A stretch of 64,000 bases of DNA from contig OZ253584.1 of assembly GCA_965263165.1 (NCBI GenBank), positions 1,240,001 to 1,304,000 of the forward strand, read 5' to 3'. Positions 15,951-26,266 of the stretch are shown piece by piece; positions within the stretch are counted from its first letter, which is position 1, and the number at the start of each line of letters is the position of its first letter. Source of the DNA: SAR202-VII-2 sp965263165 (GTDB lineage: Bacteria > Chloroflexota > Dehalococcoidia > Lucifugimonadales > SAR202-VII-2). The translations under genes and the position numbers were made by a program. A model generated the notes under the pieces. That model saw nothing but the letters and a program-made list of their open reading frames with translations, had not been told where the DNA came from and made no database searches.

Positions 15951-18900
15951 ATGACAAGGGACGGACATAGACGCTATCCCGGGTTGTACCGCCCGGAATA
16001 TGAGCACGACGCTTGTGGTGTCGGCTTTGTGGCCGACATCCAGGGCCGGCGTTCGCACGCGGTTCTTGACCACGCGCTGACTGCTGTCGTCAACATGGCC
16101 CATCGAGGGGCAGCGTCGGCGGATGGCAAGACCGGCGACGGCGCAGGTGTTCTGACGCAGATACCCCGCAAGTTCTTTGTGCGGGAGTTGGCATCCCTGG
16201 GGCTGGAGGCGCCCGCCGAGGACGATCTGGCCGTGGGGATGATTTTCCTACCCCGCGAGCCACAGGACGTTCTTCAGGCCTGCATCCAGATCATTGAGGA
16301 GGCCATTGCGGGCGAGGGCATGACCCTCCTCGGCTGGCGGCAGGCGCCAACCGACCCTTCCGTGCTTGGGGAGCGGGCGCTGGCCGCCATGCCGGACATA
16401 CGGCAGGTGCTCATCGCCCGGCCGGAGCGCGTTTCAGCCGAAGAGTTTCCCCGCGCCCTGTACCTGGCCCGGAAGCGCATTGAGCGCTGGGTGTCGGAGC
16501 GCGATCTCGACCAAGCGTTCTACATTCCGTCCTTTTCCAACCGGACGCTTGCCTACAAGGGCCTGCTCGCCTCCACGAGGCTGCGAGATTTCTACACGGA
16601 CCTCCAGGACGCGGACTACGAGACGGCGTTGGCCGTGCTGCACCAGCGCTATTCAACCAACACTGTTCCCAACTGGGTGCTGGCTCAGCCCTTCCGCTTC
16701 CTGGCTCACAACGGTGAAATCAACACGTTCCAAGGCAACGCGAACTGGCTCCGCGCCAGGGAGCCTGAGCTGGCTTCCCAGGTGTGGGGCGACAGGGTCG
16801 GGGAGATCCCTCCCATCATCCAGCGCGGTGCCTCCGATTCCTGCGCTCTGGACAACGCCCTCGAGGCCATGGTGCTTTCCGGGCGGGACGCCATTCACGC
16901 GATGATGATGCTCGTGCCGGAGCCATGGGAGAACATGCCGAACATGGACCCTGCCCTGCGGGCGTTCTACCAGTACAACGCCTGCGTGACGGAGCCCTGG
17001 GACGGCCCGGCGGCGCTGGCGTTCTCCGATGGCGTCGTCGTTGCGGCGACCCTCGACAGGAACGGCTTGCGCCCAGCGCGCTACGCCGTAACCGACGACG
17101 ACCTTGTCATCATGGCGTCGGAAGTTGGCGTGGTGGAATTCGACGAGGCTCGGATCGTCAAGAAGGGGCGGCTTGGGCCCGGCCAGATGATCGCCGTCGA
17201 CACCGCCAACCACCGCCTCTACCACAATGACGAGATCAAAGAGGAATGGGCGTCCCGCCAGCCCTACAGACAATGGGTGCAGGAGAGCCTCACGCCTCTG
17301 AACGCTCTTGTTGAGCAGGTCAACGGGCACAGCCCCTCCACGGAGCGGGCCACGACGGAGTTGCAGCGGGTGTTCGGGTACACGTCGGAAGAGGTCCACC
17401 TGGTCCTGATGCCCATGATCGCCGAGGCCAAGGAGCCTGTCGGGTCGATGGGCGACGACACGCCATTGGCGGTGCTGTCCGCGAAGCCGCGGCTGTTGTA
17501 CTCCTACTTCAAGCAGAAGTTCGCCCAGGTAACGAACCCGGCCATCGACCCGTACAGGGAAGAGTTGGTCATGTCCCTGTACACCTACCTGGGTCACCGG
17601 CGGAGCCTCTTTGAAGACGACCCGGGGCACGCCCGGCTGCTTTTCTTGGAGGACCCCGTTCTGGACGATCTCCAGTTGAGCACGCTCCGGCAACTCGACT
17701 CCGGGGCATTTCAGAGCCGCACCCTCGATGCCACCTTCCCTGTTGCGGAAGGAGCGGCAGGCCTCGAAAAGGCGTTGGGCCGCCTGTGTCAGGAGGCCAG
17801 CGAGGCGCTGAAGTCCGGCGCATCCATCCTCATCCTCAGCGACCGCGCCGTGGATGCGGGCCGCGCGCCCGTTCCGATGATGCTGGCCGTGGGGGGCGTG
17901 CACCACCATCTGATCCGGCAGGGACAGCGGATGATGGCTTCGCTAGTGGCGGAGACCGGCGAGGCACGGGACATGCACCAGATATGCTGCCTCCTAGGCT
18001 ACGGCGCCGGCGCCGTGAACCCATACCTGGCGCTGTCCACCATCCACAGTCTCCTCCAGGACGGGCATCTGCCTGAGGAGCTGGACGTGGACTCGGCGTT
18101 GAGAAACTACCGCAAGATACTCAACAAACAGATACTCAAAATCATGTCCAAGATGGGCATATCGGCCGTTTCCGCCTACCATGGCGCCCAAATCTTCGAA
18201 TGCGTCGGGCTGGGTGAAGAGGTGGTGGACCGGTGTTTCGCCAACACGCCGTCGCAGATATCCGGGGTGGGCTTCCGGGAGATAGCGGGAGAGACGTTGG
18301 CCCGGCACGCCTCTGCGTTCGGTGAGGCCACAAAAGACAAGCTGGACGACCACGGCTACTATCGCTTTCGCAAGGATGGAGAGACCCACGCCTTTACGCC
18401 GCAGCTCGTGCGGATGGTCCACACAGCCGTCAAGAGCGGCGCCTACGACGACTATCAGACGTATCTGGACTCGACGGGGAGGCAAGGGCCGGTCTACGTG
18501 CGAGACCTCATGGAGTTCAAGAAAGGCTCTCCCGTTGATGTTGAGGAGGTTGAGCCCGCCGAGGACATCGTCAGGCGTTTCTTCACCGGATCCATGTCCC
18601 TTGGCGCGCTATCGCCCGAGGCTCACGAGGTCCTGGCGATGGGTATGAACGCCCTCGGCGCCCGCTCCGAGACGGGCGAGGGTGGAGAAGACCCCCTCAG
18701 GTTCCACGGCCAGCGCAACGGTTACACGATGAACTCGTTCAGCAAGCAGGTCGCTTCCGGGCGCTTTGGGGTGACCCCGGAGTACCTGGCCATGGCCGGC
18801 GAGCTGCAGATCAAGATGGCCCAGGGCTCCAAGCCCGGTGAGGGCGGACAGCTTCCGGCTCACAAGGTGGTGGCGCACATCGCCCGGATTAGGCAAACGC

Positions 18901-20510
18901 AGCCCGGTGTTCCCCTGATCTCGCCGCCGCCGCACCATGACATTTACTCCATTGAGGACTTGGCCCAACTGATCTACGACCTCAAGATGGTCAACCCCAG
19001 GGCGCGGGTCAACGTGAAGCTGGTGGCTGAGGCTGGCGTGGGCACCATCGCCGCAGGCGTGGCAAAGGGCTATGCTGACACCATCCTCATCTCCGGTATG
19101 GAGGGCGGCACGGGGGCGTCTCCGCTGATGTCCATCAAGAACGCCGGCTCCGCCTGGGAGCTTGGCCTGGCGGAGACGCAGCAGATTCTCGTAATGAACG
19201 ACCTGCGCGGCAGGGTCCGGCTGGCAACCGACGGCGGCCTGCGCACCGGGCGTGACATCGTCTTGGCGGCCATGCTTGGCGCGGAGGAGTACGGGTTCGG
19301 CACCCAGGCCCTTGTGGCCATCGGCTGCACCATGGCCCGCCAATGCCATCTGAACACCTGCCCCGTGGGAGTGGCCACCCAGCGGGAGGACCTGCGCGAG
19401 AAGTTCTGGGGTGAGCCGGAGCACGTTGTCCGCTTCATGATGTTCGTAGCGGAGGAGGTGCGCCACATCCTGGCGTCCCTGGGTTATCGGAAGCTGGAAG
19501 AGGTCATTGGACTTCCTGACCTCTTGGAGTACGCCCCCGCCACCGAACACCCCAAGGCGCGCACGTTGGACTACGCCAAGCTCTTGGACAGTGCCGATCC
19601 CAGTGGGTTGCGCCCCCGGATGTCGCAGCAGTCCCGCAACGACCGGCCGGAGCCGGAGCCTCTGGACAACCAGATCATCCGCGACGCTGCCCCCGCTCTG
19701 GAGGGCAGGCATTCGGTGGATCTTTCCTACGCCATCAGGAACGTGAACCGCACGGTCGGGGGCAGATTGGGTGGAGAGGTGGCGCACCGCTACGGCGACG
19801 CAGGCCTGCCCGATGGGATCACCATCACCTGCCGCTTCAAGGGGTCTGCCGGACAATCCTTCGGGGCGTGGGGCGTGAACGGTCTTGTGCTCATCCTAGA
19901 GGGCGAAGCGAACGACTACGTTGCCAAGGGAACGCACGGCGGGACCATCGCGCTGCGGCCCTCTGAGGATGCCGTCTTCGCCAGCCACGAAAACGTTATC
20001 ATGGGCAACACGGTCCTCTACGGCGCCACCGGCGGCTATCTGTTCGCTGCCGGGCGGGCGGGGGAGCGGTTCGCCATCCGGAACTCCGGCGCATGGGCGG
20101 TCATAGAAGGAGCCGGAGCCCACTGCTGCGAATACATGACTGGCGGCTGCGTGGTCGTGCTTGGCGACGTGGGAAGGAACTTTGGCGCCGGCATGTCTGG
20201 CGGCATGGCCTTCGTTCTGGATGAGGACAACGTCCTAGAGCGCCGCTACAATCCGGAGATGGTGGGGGTTGCGCTGGTTGAAGCCGAGGACGACGTGGAA
20301 ACGCTGAGGATGATCATTGAACAGCACGCCGGGTGGACCGGCAGCGCACGGGCGAAGCAAATTATGGAGCATTGGAGCGGCTACCTGCCGCTGTTCAAGA
20401 AGGTGAGCCCACACCCGACGGTGGCGCCACCCCAGCCGCGAGACGTGCAAAAGGCGCGCCGGGACGCGATGCTGGCCGATGCGCGGTCATTGCAGGGTGG
20501 TCCCCGGTAG
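15951..20510 (+). CDS. gltB: Glutamate synthase large subunit
   Basis: 1519 residues. A class II amidotransferase domain starts with CGVGFVADIQG, its Cys near residue 22 being the nucleophile exposed after removal of a short propeptide. It is followed by the central domain, the FMN-binding synthase domain (GEGGEDPLRFHGQRNG, KPGEGGQLPAHKV, GMEGGTGASPL), a [3Fe-4S] cluster motif (CTMARQCHLNTCPVGVATQ) and the C-terminal beta-helix domain. It transfers the amide of glutamine to 2-oxoglutarate. No gltD small subunit is adjacent, so the electron donor may be ferredoxin or a separately encoded GltD. Convergent with the phosphohexomutase gene, 81 bases apart. Confidence 0.93.
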   Translation: MTRDGHRRYPGLYRPEYEHDACGVGFVADIQGRRSHAVLDHALTAVVNMAHRGAASADGKTGDGAGVLTQIPRKFFVRELASLGLEAPAEDDLAVGMIFLPREPQDVLQACIQIIEEAIAGEGMTLLGWRQAPTDPSVLGERALAAMPDIRQVLIARPERVSAEEFPRALYLARKRIERWVSERDLDQAFYIPSFSNRTLAYKGLLASTRLRDFYTDLQDADYETALAVLHQRYSTNTVPNWVLAQPFRFLAHNGEINTFQGNANWLRAREPELASQVWGDRVGEIPPIIQRGASDSCALDNALEAMVLSGRDAIHAMMMLVPEPWENMPNMDPALRAFYQYNACVTEPWDGPAALAFSDGVVVAATLDRNGLRPARYAVTDDDLVIMASEVGVVEFDEARIVKKGRLGPGQMIAVDTANHRLYHNDEIKEEWASRQPYRQWVQESLTPLNALVEQVNGHSPSTERATTELQRVFGYTSEEVHLVLMPMIAEAKEPVGSMGDDTPLAVLSAKPRLLYSYFKQKFAQVTNPAIDPYREELVMSLYTYLGHRRSLFEDDPGHARLLFLEDPVLDDLQLSTLRQLDSGAFQSRTLDATFPVAEGAAGLEKALGRLCQEASEALKSGASILILSDRAVDAGRAPVPMMLAVGGVHHHLIRQGQRMMASLVAETGEARDMHQICCLLGYGAGAVNPYLALSTIHSLLQDGHLPEELDVDSALRNYRKILNKQILKIMSKMGISAVSAYHGAQIFECVGLGEEVVDRCFANTPSQISGVGFREIAGETLARHASAFGEATKDKLDDHGYYRFRKDGETHAFTPQLVRMVHTAVKSGAYDDYQTYLDSTGRQGPVYVRDLMEFKKGSPVDVEEVEPAEDIVRRFFTGSMSLGALSPEAHEVLAMGMNALGARSETGEGGEDPLRFHGQRNGYTMNSFSKQVASGRFGVTPEYLAMAGELQIKMAQGSKPGEGGQLPAHKVVAHIARIRQTQPGVPLISPPPHHDIYSIEDLAQLIYDLKMVNPRARVNVKLVAEAGVGTIAAGVAKGYADTILISGMEGGTGASPLMSIKNAGSAWELGLAETQQILVMNDLRGRVRLATDGGLRTGRDIVLAAMLGAEEYGFGTQALVAIGCTMARQCHLNTCPVGVATQREDLREKFWGEPEHVVRFMMFVAEEVRHILASLGYRKLEEVIGLPDLLEYAPATEHPKARTLDYAKLLDSADPSGLRPRMSQQSRNDRPEPEPLDNQIIRDAAPALEGRHSVDLSYAIRNVNRTVGGRLGGEVAHRYGDAGLPDGITITCRFKGSAGQSFGAWGVNGLVLILEGEANDYVAKGTHGGTIALRPSEDAVFASHENVIMGNTVLYGATGGYLFAAGRAGERFAIRNSGAWAVIEGAGAHCCEYMTGGCVVVLGDVGRNFGAGMSGGMAFVLDEDNVLERRYNPEMVGVALVEAEDDVETLRMIIEQHAGWTGSARAKQIMEHWSGYLPLFKKVSPHPTVAPPQPRDVQKARRDAMLADARSLQGGPR

Positions 20511-20591
20511 CCGCCGTAAGACTCGGTTTGCGCAGAAAGCAACCGGCGCCATTGGCATCGGCCTCGCGTCCGCCGGTCTAGCGCCGGGGGA

Positions 20592-22013
20592 TCACAACCC
20601 GGCCAGATCCCTGATGGCCTCCAGGATGGCCTCGGCGGCGGCGACGCTTTCGGCCTCGGCGTAGACTCGGATGAGGGGCTCGGTGCCGGAGAATCTGACC
20701 ACGCCCCACTCGCCGCCCTCCAACAGAAAGCGAATGCCGTCAACCGCATCGGCGCCGGTGACCCTGCGGCCGGCCAGCGAGTCAGGCTGGCTCTGCTCGA
20801 CCCGCGCTTTGATCTCCTCGCCGCGCGACGCGTCGAACTCCAGGTCCCAGCGGCGGTAGTGGTGTGGGCCAACCTTGTCGTAGAGATAGTCGAGCAGCTC
20901 CGACGGCGAACGGCCCAGCCGGGCCATCATGTCCAGGAAGTAGAGGCCGCTCAGGACGCCGTCCCGCTCCGGCAGATGCCCGCGAAAGCCAAAGCCGCCG
21001 CTTTCCTCGCCGCCGGCCAAGGCGTTCTCGCGGCGCATGACTGCGCCCACGTATTTGAAGCCGACGGCCGTCTCGAAGACCGGGACGTCCAACTGCTCTC
21101 CCAAGCGCCAGACCATACTGCTCATCGTCAGAGATTTGACCAGCGCCCCCCGCTGGCCGCGCGTTTCCAGCAGGTAGAGCGCCAGCAGGGAGAAGACCTG
21201 CAGGGGCGACATGAACCGCCCATGCTCGTCGATGATGCCGAGCCGGTCGGCGTCGCCGTCCAGGGCGACGCCGACGTGAGCCTTCTCGGCGATGACGGTT
21301 TGGGCGAGCCTCTGAAGGTTGTGGGCGATCGGCTCCGGCTGAGCGATACCCGGAAAGGCGGGGTTTCGCTCGCCGTGGATCTCCAAGACGGTGGTGTCGC
21401 CGCCTGCGAGGAGCGAGGGTAGGTAGCCGGCGCCGGCGCCGAACATGGCGTCGACGACGATTTTCAGACCAGAGCCCTTGATCCCGCCGAGGTCCAGCAG
21501 GCTGCCCACCTGTTCCAAGTAGGGCTCGGCCAAGTCAACGACTTCCACTACGCCGCGCTGGCGGGCTTCGTTCAACGCCATCCGCCGGACGCCGTTGGTG
21601 GCCAAGGCATGGTCGATGCGGCCTTCCAGTGCTTCAACGACGTCGGGGGTGGCGCTACCGCCGTAGTCCGGCTTGTATTTGAGGCCGTTCCACTGCGGCG
21701 GGTTGTGGCTTGCGGTGATGACGATGCCGCCGCCAGCCTTCCGATGAATGACGCTCCAGCTCGCGGTTGGAGTTGGGGAGGCGGCATTGCCCAGGTAGGT
21801 CTTGAGGCCGTTGGCGGCCAGGACCTCGGCGGCCGCTGCTGCGAAGTCCTCTGAAGCGAAGCGGGTGTCGTAGCCGACGACCACGCCCCGTTCGGCGAGG
21901 CCCTGTTCCTTGAGGTAGTCGGCGATTCCCTGAGCACAGGCGCGGACGTTATCGAAGGTGTAGTCCTCCGCAATGATGGCTCGCCAGCCGTCGGTCCCGA
22001 AACGGATGGGCAT
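20592..22013 (-). CDS. Phosphohexomutase (phosphoglucomutase/phosphomannomutase family)
   Basis: 473 residues with all four family loops: the phosphoserine loop TASHNPPQWNG, the Mg-binding DGDADRLG, the sugar-binding GGEESGGFG and the phosphate-binding RFSGTEPLIRV. It interconverts hexose 1- and 6-phosphates through a phosphoserine. The sequence alone does not decide between glucose, mannose and glucosamine. It is the last gene of the minus-strand cluster with metK and ahcY, 75 bases after metK. A phosphoglucose/phosphomannose isomerase lies at 35.4 kb. Confidence 0.88.
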   Translation of the reverse strand: MPIRFGTDGWRAIIAEDYTFDNVRACAQGIADYLKEQGLAERGVVVGYDTRFASEDFAAAAAEVLAANGLKTYLGNAASPTPTASWSVIHRKAGGGIVITASHNPPQWNGLKYKPDYGGSATPDVVEALEGRIDHALATNGVRRMALNEARQRGVVEVVDLAEPYLEQVGSLLDLGGIKGSGLKIVVDAMFGAGAGYLPSLLAGGDTTVLEIHGERNPAFPGIAQPEPIAHNLQRLAQTVIAEKAHVGVALDGDADRLGIIDEHGRFMSPLQVFSLLALYLLETRGQRGALVKSLTMSSMVWRLGEQLDVPVFETAVGFKYVGAVMRRENALAGGEESGGFGFRGHLPERDGVLSGLYFLDMMARLGRSPSELLDYLYDKVGPHHYRRWDLEFDASRGEEIKARVEQSQPDSLAGRRVTGADAVDGIRFLLEGGEWGVVRFSGTEPLIRVYAEAESVAAAEAILEAIRDLAGL

Positions 22014-22088
22014 GAGGGGCTCCCCTGTTCTCGGCGTTCCGCCTGTTATCCTAGCTGGCTTGGAATGGGCCTCAACGAGGCGGGGGTG

Positions 22089-23303
22089 CTACAGACCCGC
22101 ATCTGCCCTGAGGGCTGCGGCCTTGTTGGTCTTCTCCCAGGGCAGGTCCAGGTCGTCGCGGCCGAAGTGGCCGTAGGAGGCCGTCTGCTTGAAGATGGGG
22201 CGCCGTAGGTTGAGGTCGCGGATGATGGCGCCGGGCCGAAGGTCGAAGTGCTTGCCCACAAGCTCGGAGATGGTCTCGTTCGGGATCCTGCCCGTGTCGT
22301 AGGTTTCCACCGAAACGGAGATGGGCGTCGCCACGCCGATGGCGTAGGAGACCTGGACTTCGCAGCGGTCCGCCAAGCCGGCGGCAACGACGTTCTTGGC
22401 CACATGGCGGGCCGCGTAGGCTGCCGACCGGTCGACCTTGGTGGGGTCCTTGCCGGAGAAGGCGCCTCCACCGTGCCGGGATGCCGTGCCGTAGGTGTCG
22501 ACGAGAATCTTCCGGCCCGTGAGCCCAGCATCTCCCATGGGCCCGCCCACGACGAACCGTCCCGTGGGGTTGACCATGTACTTGGAGACTTCGTCGAGGA
22601 GGTCGCTGGGAATGACGGCTTGAATCACGTGTTCGATGACGTCGCGTCGGATGACATCCTGGGTAACGTCGGGATCGTGTTGGGTGCTCACGACGACGGT
22701 GTCGATGCGCTTGGGTTTGCCGTGGCTGTACTCCACGGTCACCTGGGATTTTCCGTCGGGCCGAAGGTAGGGGATCAGGCCCTCCTTACGCACGAGGGCG
22801 AGCCGCCTGGTCAGGCGGTGGGCGAGGGCGATGGGAAGGGGCATGAGCTCAGGGGTCTCGTTGCAGGCGAAACCAACCATCATTCCCTGGTCTCCGGCGC
22901 CGACCATCTCCGCCATGTCCTCGCCGGCGATCCTGCCTTCTTTGGCCTCTCTGGACGCGTCCACACCCAGGGCTATGTCCTCCGACTGCTGCCCCAGAGC
23001 GATGGTTACGCCGCAGGTGGAGGCATCGAAGCCGAAGTCTGCGTTGACGTAGCCAATGCCGCGGATGGTGTCGCGGACGATCTGCGGATACTGGACGTGG
23101 GCTTTGCTGGTGATCTCCCCCAGGACGACCACAAGCCCGGTGGTCACCGCGGTCTCACAGGCCACCCGGGACTCCGGGTCCTGGCTCAGAAGCGCGTCTA
23201 AGATAGCGTCCGAAACCTGGTCGCACAGCTTATCCGGGTGCCCCTCTGTCACGGACTCTGATGTAAGGAGATAGGAAGGCGAGTCTGCAAAAGCAAGGCC
23301 CAT
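22089..23303 (-). CDS. metK: S-adenosylmethionine synthetase
   Basis: 404 residues. N-terminal SVTEGHPDKLCDQVSDAILD, the GAGDQGMM loop and GGGAFSGKDPTKVDRSAAY are the hallmark motifs for ATP, metal and triphosphate handling. It makes SAM from methionine and ATP. The gene sits between ahcY (upstream, 37 bases) and the phosphohexomutase, within a cluster that recycles SAM products. The start is an ATG at 23303 preceded by a GGAGG sequence. I see no SAM riboswitch before it. Confidence 0.95.
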   Translation of the reverse strand: MGLAFADSPSYLLTSESVTEGHPDKLCDQVSDAILDALLSQDPESRVACETAVTTGLVVVLGEITSKAHVQYPQIVRDTIRGIGYVNADFGFDASTCGVTIALGQQSEDIALGVDASREAKEGRIAGEDMAEMVGAGDQGMMVGFACNETPELMPLPIALAHRLTRRLALVRKEGLIPYLRPDGKSQVTVEYSHGKPKRIDTVVVSTQHDPDVTQDVIRRDVIEHVIQAVIPSDLLDEVSKYMVNPTGRFVVGGPMGDAGLTGRKILVDTYGTASRHGGGAFSGKDPTKVDRSAAYAARHVAKNVVAAGLADRCEVQVSYAIGVATPISVSVETYDTGRIPNETISELVGKHFDLRPGAIIRDLNLRRPIFKQTASYGHFGRDDLDLPWEKTNKAAALRADAGL

Positions 23304-23340
23304 GTTGGAAACCTCCGTTGTGAGTGGAGCGCCTAGGCGC

Positions 23341-24612
23341 CTAAGTTCCGACCTCCCAACTGTGGAGGTAGCGGTATTGTTCGTCGCTGAGGGTGTCGAT
23401 GGAGACGCCCATTGACGCCAGCTTCAGGCGGCCGATTTCTTCGTCGATGTTCTTGGGCACCGGGTAGACCTCAGGCTGGAGACTCTCTCCGTTCTTGGCA
23501 ATGTACTCCGAGCACAGAGCCTGGTTGGCGAAGCTCATGTCCATCACGCTGGACGGGTGGCCCTCGGCGGCCACGAGATTGATGAGCCGGCCCTCTCCGA
23601 GGAGGTTGATGTTGCGGCCGTCCGGGAGATGGAACTCCTCTACGTGGGGTCTCACCGCCCGCCGGCTTGCCGCCATCTCCTCCAGGGCGGGGATGTCGAT
23701 CTCAACGTCGAAGTGGCCGCTGTTGGACAGGACGGCCCCGTCCTTCATGACCTCCAAGTGGCTTCTGTCCACGGCGTGCAGGCCCCCTGTCACCGTCACG
23801 AAGATGTCGCCGACAGGCACCGCCTGCGACATGGGCATCACTTGGAAGCCGTCCATGACAGCTTCCAGGGCGCGAATCGGGTCCACCTCGGTAACGACGA
23901 CCTGAGACCCCAGCCCTCTAGCGCGGGAAGCGACGCCCCTGCCGCACCAGCCATAACCGCACACTACCACAGTCTTGCCTGCCCACAGAATGTTGGTGGC
24001 CCGGATGATGCCGTCAATCGTGCTCTGTCCGGTCCCGTAGCGGTTGTCGAAGAAGTGCTTGGTGTCCGCTTCGTTGACCGCCACGATAGGGTAGCGCAGC
24101 TTCTTGTCCTCCGCCAGGCTCCGAAGGCGGATGACGCCAGTCGTTGTCTCCTCCGTGCCGCCGATGATGCCGGCGATGAGGTCCGTCCGATCCCGGTGGA
24201 TGGTCGCCACGAGGTCGGCCCCGTCGTCCATGGTCAGGTGGGGACGGGGATCCAGCACAGCGTTGATGTGCTTGTAGAACGTCTCCGTGTCCTCACCCTT
24301 GATGGCGTAGGTGGGGATGCCATACTCCGAAACGAGGGCGGCGGCCACGTCGTCCTGTGTGCTGAGCGGGTTGCTGGCGCAGAGATGAACCTCCGCGCCC
24401 CCCGCCTTGAGCGCAATGGCGAGGTTGGCGGTCTCCGAGGTGACGTGGAGACAGGCGGCAAGCCGCAAGCCCTTCAGGGGCTTCTCCTTCTCGAACCGCT
24501 CCATGATGCTGCGGACGACCGGCATTTCCCGGCTCGCCCATTCGACCCGAAGGACGCCCTGAGGCGCCAGCGACCAATCCTTCACGTCTCCGAGCGTTGT
24601 CTGGTTGGCCAC
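23341..24612 (-). CDS. ahcY: Adenosylhomocysteinase
   Basis: 423 residues, the shorter form lacking the ~40-residue insert of many proteobacterial enzymes. NAD-binding VVCGYGWCGRGVASRARG, substrate-site NEADTKHFFDNRYGTGQS, and SNSGHFDVEIDI are clear. The C terminus ends in LHSWEVGT instead of the usual ...YRY, as in some Chloroflexota and archaeal forms (recalled, not checked). It splits S-adenosylhomocysteine into adenosine and homocysteine and so removes the inhibitor produced by methyltransferases. It lies 37 bases before metK and 31 bases after the kinase-like ATPase gene. Confidence 0.95.
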   Translation of the reverse strand: MANQTTLGDVKDWSLAPQGVLRVEWASREMPVVRSIMERFEKEKPLKGLRLAACLHVTSETANLAIALKAGGAEVHLCASNPLSTQDDVAAALVSEYGIPTYAIKGEDTETFYKHINAVLDPRPHLTMDDGADLVATIHRDRTDLIAGIIGGTEETTTGVIRLRSLAEDKKLRYPIVAVNEADTKHFFDNRYGTGQSTIDGIIRATNILWAGKTVVVCGYGWCGRGVASRARGLGSQVVVTEVDPIRALEAVMDGFQVMPMSQAVPVGDIFVTVTGGLHAVDRSHLEVMKDGAVLSNSGHFDVEIDIPALEEMAASRRAVRPHVEEFHLPDGRNINLLGEGRLINLVAAEGHPSSVMDMSFANQALCSEYIAKNGESLQPEVYPVPKNIDEEIGRLKLASMGVSIDTLSDEQYRYLHSWEVGT

Positions 24613-24643
24613 GGAATCCTCCTTGAAAGTGTACCGGCGGGGT

Positions 24644-26263
24644 TTAAGCAGCCAGAAGCTGCCTTCGGTATAGCTCCTGAAGGAGCGAGGCGGCGCCTTC
24701 CGCTCGATCGACCGAGGTGTCTATCTCGATCACTTGCCCGGGCGGCGCCTCCCGAACGGGTTCCAAGTGCGTTGCTTGGCGTTGATAGATTTCCCATGTG
24801 CCGTCTGAGATGGAGGGCGTCAGCGCGCGGGCGTCGAGCCGCCGGTGGGTCAGCGGTTCCGGCGCCCTGCACCACAGCACCCACACCGGGACATCGAAGC
24901 GCTGACCCAAGGCGTACACCGGCTTCCTGTGCTGCCTTCTCAGGAACGTCGCATCGAGGATGACCGGCTTTCTGTGCCTGAGCGACGCTTCCGCTCTTCG
25001 CAGCAACTCCTCGTAGGTGAGGCGGTTGAAGCGGGGGGTGTAGATGCCCTTGCCTGTGGCCTCGCTCCGGCGCTCCAAGGGAGGAATGCCCGCCAGCTCC
25101 TTGCGAATGCGGTCTGCCATGAGGCGCCGGATACCCCAGCGCCGCGCCAACTCCCCAGCGGCCACCGATTTGCCGACGCCCGTCGGTCCCACCATGAGGA
25201 AGATGCCCTTGGGAGCGTTGCGCCTGGCGTAACGGCGGGCCAGGCTGAAATACCGGGCGGCCCTCTGCCGGGCCTCTTCCCGGAGGTCGGCGCTGGCCGC
25301 GGGATCGTCCGAAAGGAGGCTGGTGACCTTGCCTCTGACGTAGGCCCGGTAGCACTTGAAGAACGACATGAGCTTAGAGAGGTCCGCGTCGCCGGTTATC
25401 CGGGAGTAGTGCCGCACGAGGAGGCGCGACAGGTCTGCCCGCTGGTGGAAGTCCAGGTCCATGGCCATGAAGGCGACGTCCTGGCCGGTGTCCGAGTACC
25501 GGAACCGTTCTGCGATCTCTACGCGGTCCATCAAATGGATGCCGCCGGACATGAAGACCTGCCGCGAGTGGAGGTCGCCGTGGCAGTCGCGCACAAGGCC
25601 CGCGGCCTCCCGGCTCGCCAGCAGGGCGTCGAAGGCATCCAGGCAAGCCAGGGAGAACGCCCTGATGTCGTCGAAAACGTACCGGTCGATGGTGTCGCCG
25701 ACGTAGCGTTCGGTTTGAGCGAAGTTCTCCGCTATATTGGCGGCCAATGCGCGCCGTCCGCCCTCCTGGGTTATCGCTTCGCTGGTGGGTGCCTGCCCGT
25801 GGAAGCCGGCGATCCGTTCGGCGAGACCTCTTATCTGCGACCGGGTCACCAGGTCTCTGGGCAGCAGCAGGTCCATCCTGGACTCTGGGGGAAACTGCCG
25901 CATTTTGACGGCATACTCCACCACCTCTCCGGTCCCCTCGACCCGGTAGCAGCCGGCATCGCGGCGGACCTCCACGACACCCAGGTAGGCGTCCGGCTCC
26001 AGTTCCCGGTTCAACTCAACCTCGCGCTGGCAATAGGCGCGCCGTTGCTCAAGCGTCGTAAAGTCGAGGAAGCCGAGGTTCAGGGGCTTTTTGATTTTGT
26101 AGGCGTACTGTCCTGTCAGGAAAACATAGGAGATATGGGTCTCATCCACGTCGACGCGGGTAGGGTGGCCGGGGTAGGCATCCGGCTGCCGGAGCGCCCT
26201 GACGAGATCGGGGAGGTCGTGAGCAAGGGAGAGGCTGGTGGGCTGGGCGGACGCCATAATCAA
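24644..26263 (-). CDS. Bifunctional aminoglycoside-phosphotransferase-like/AAA ATPase protein
   Basis: 539 residues with two domains. The N-terminal ~320 residues are an APH-like kinase fold (CHGDLHSRQVF near 227, then a metal-binding segment after SDTGQDVAFMAMDLDF). The C-terminal ~190 residues are a zeta-toxin-like P-loop kinase domain with GPTGVGKS at 359-366. Proteins of this architecture are widespread but their substrate is not known to me. TTG at 26263 (GGAG 6 bases upstream) is chosen; an in-frame ATG lies at 26257. It is 3 bases after the rhodanese gene and 31 bases before ahcY, so it is probably co-transcribed with the SAM cluster. Confidence 0.8.
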   Translation of the reverse strand: MIMASAQPTSLSLAHDLPDLVRALRQPDAYPGHPTRVDVDETHISYVFLTGQYAYKIKKPLNLGFLDFTTLEQRRAYCQREVELNRELEPDAYLGVVEVRRDAGCYRVEGTGEVVEYAVKMRQFPPESRMDLLLPRDLVTRSQIRGLAERIAGFHGQAPTSEAITQEGGRRALAANIAENFAQTERYVGDTIDRYVFDDIRAFSLACLDAFDALLASREAAGLVRDCHGDLHSRQVFMSGGIHLMDRVEIAERFRYSDTGQDVAFMAMDLDFHQRADLSRLLVRHYSRITGDADLSKLMSFFKCYRAYVRGKVTSLLSDDPAASADLREEARQRAARYFSLARRYARRNAPKGIFLMVGPTGVGKSVAAGELARRWGIRRLMADRIRKELAGIPPLERRSEATGKGIYTPRFNRLTYEELLRRAEASLRHRKPVILDATFLRRQHRKPVYALGQRFDVPVWVLWCRAPEPLTHRRLDARALTPSISDGTWEIYQRQATHLEPVREAPPGQVIEIDTSVDRAEGAASLLQELYRRQLLAA

Positions 26264-26266
26264 GGG

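Noticed and set aside
22089..24640. SAM riboswitch before metK or ahcY
   Set aside because: The gaps are only 31-37 bases between genes, too short, and the 145-base mtnA leader shows no SAM-I/II-type signature.
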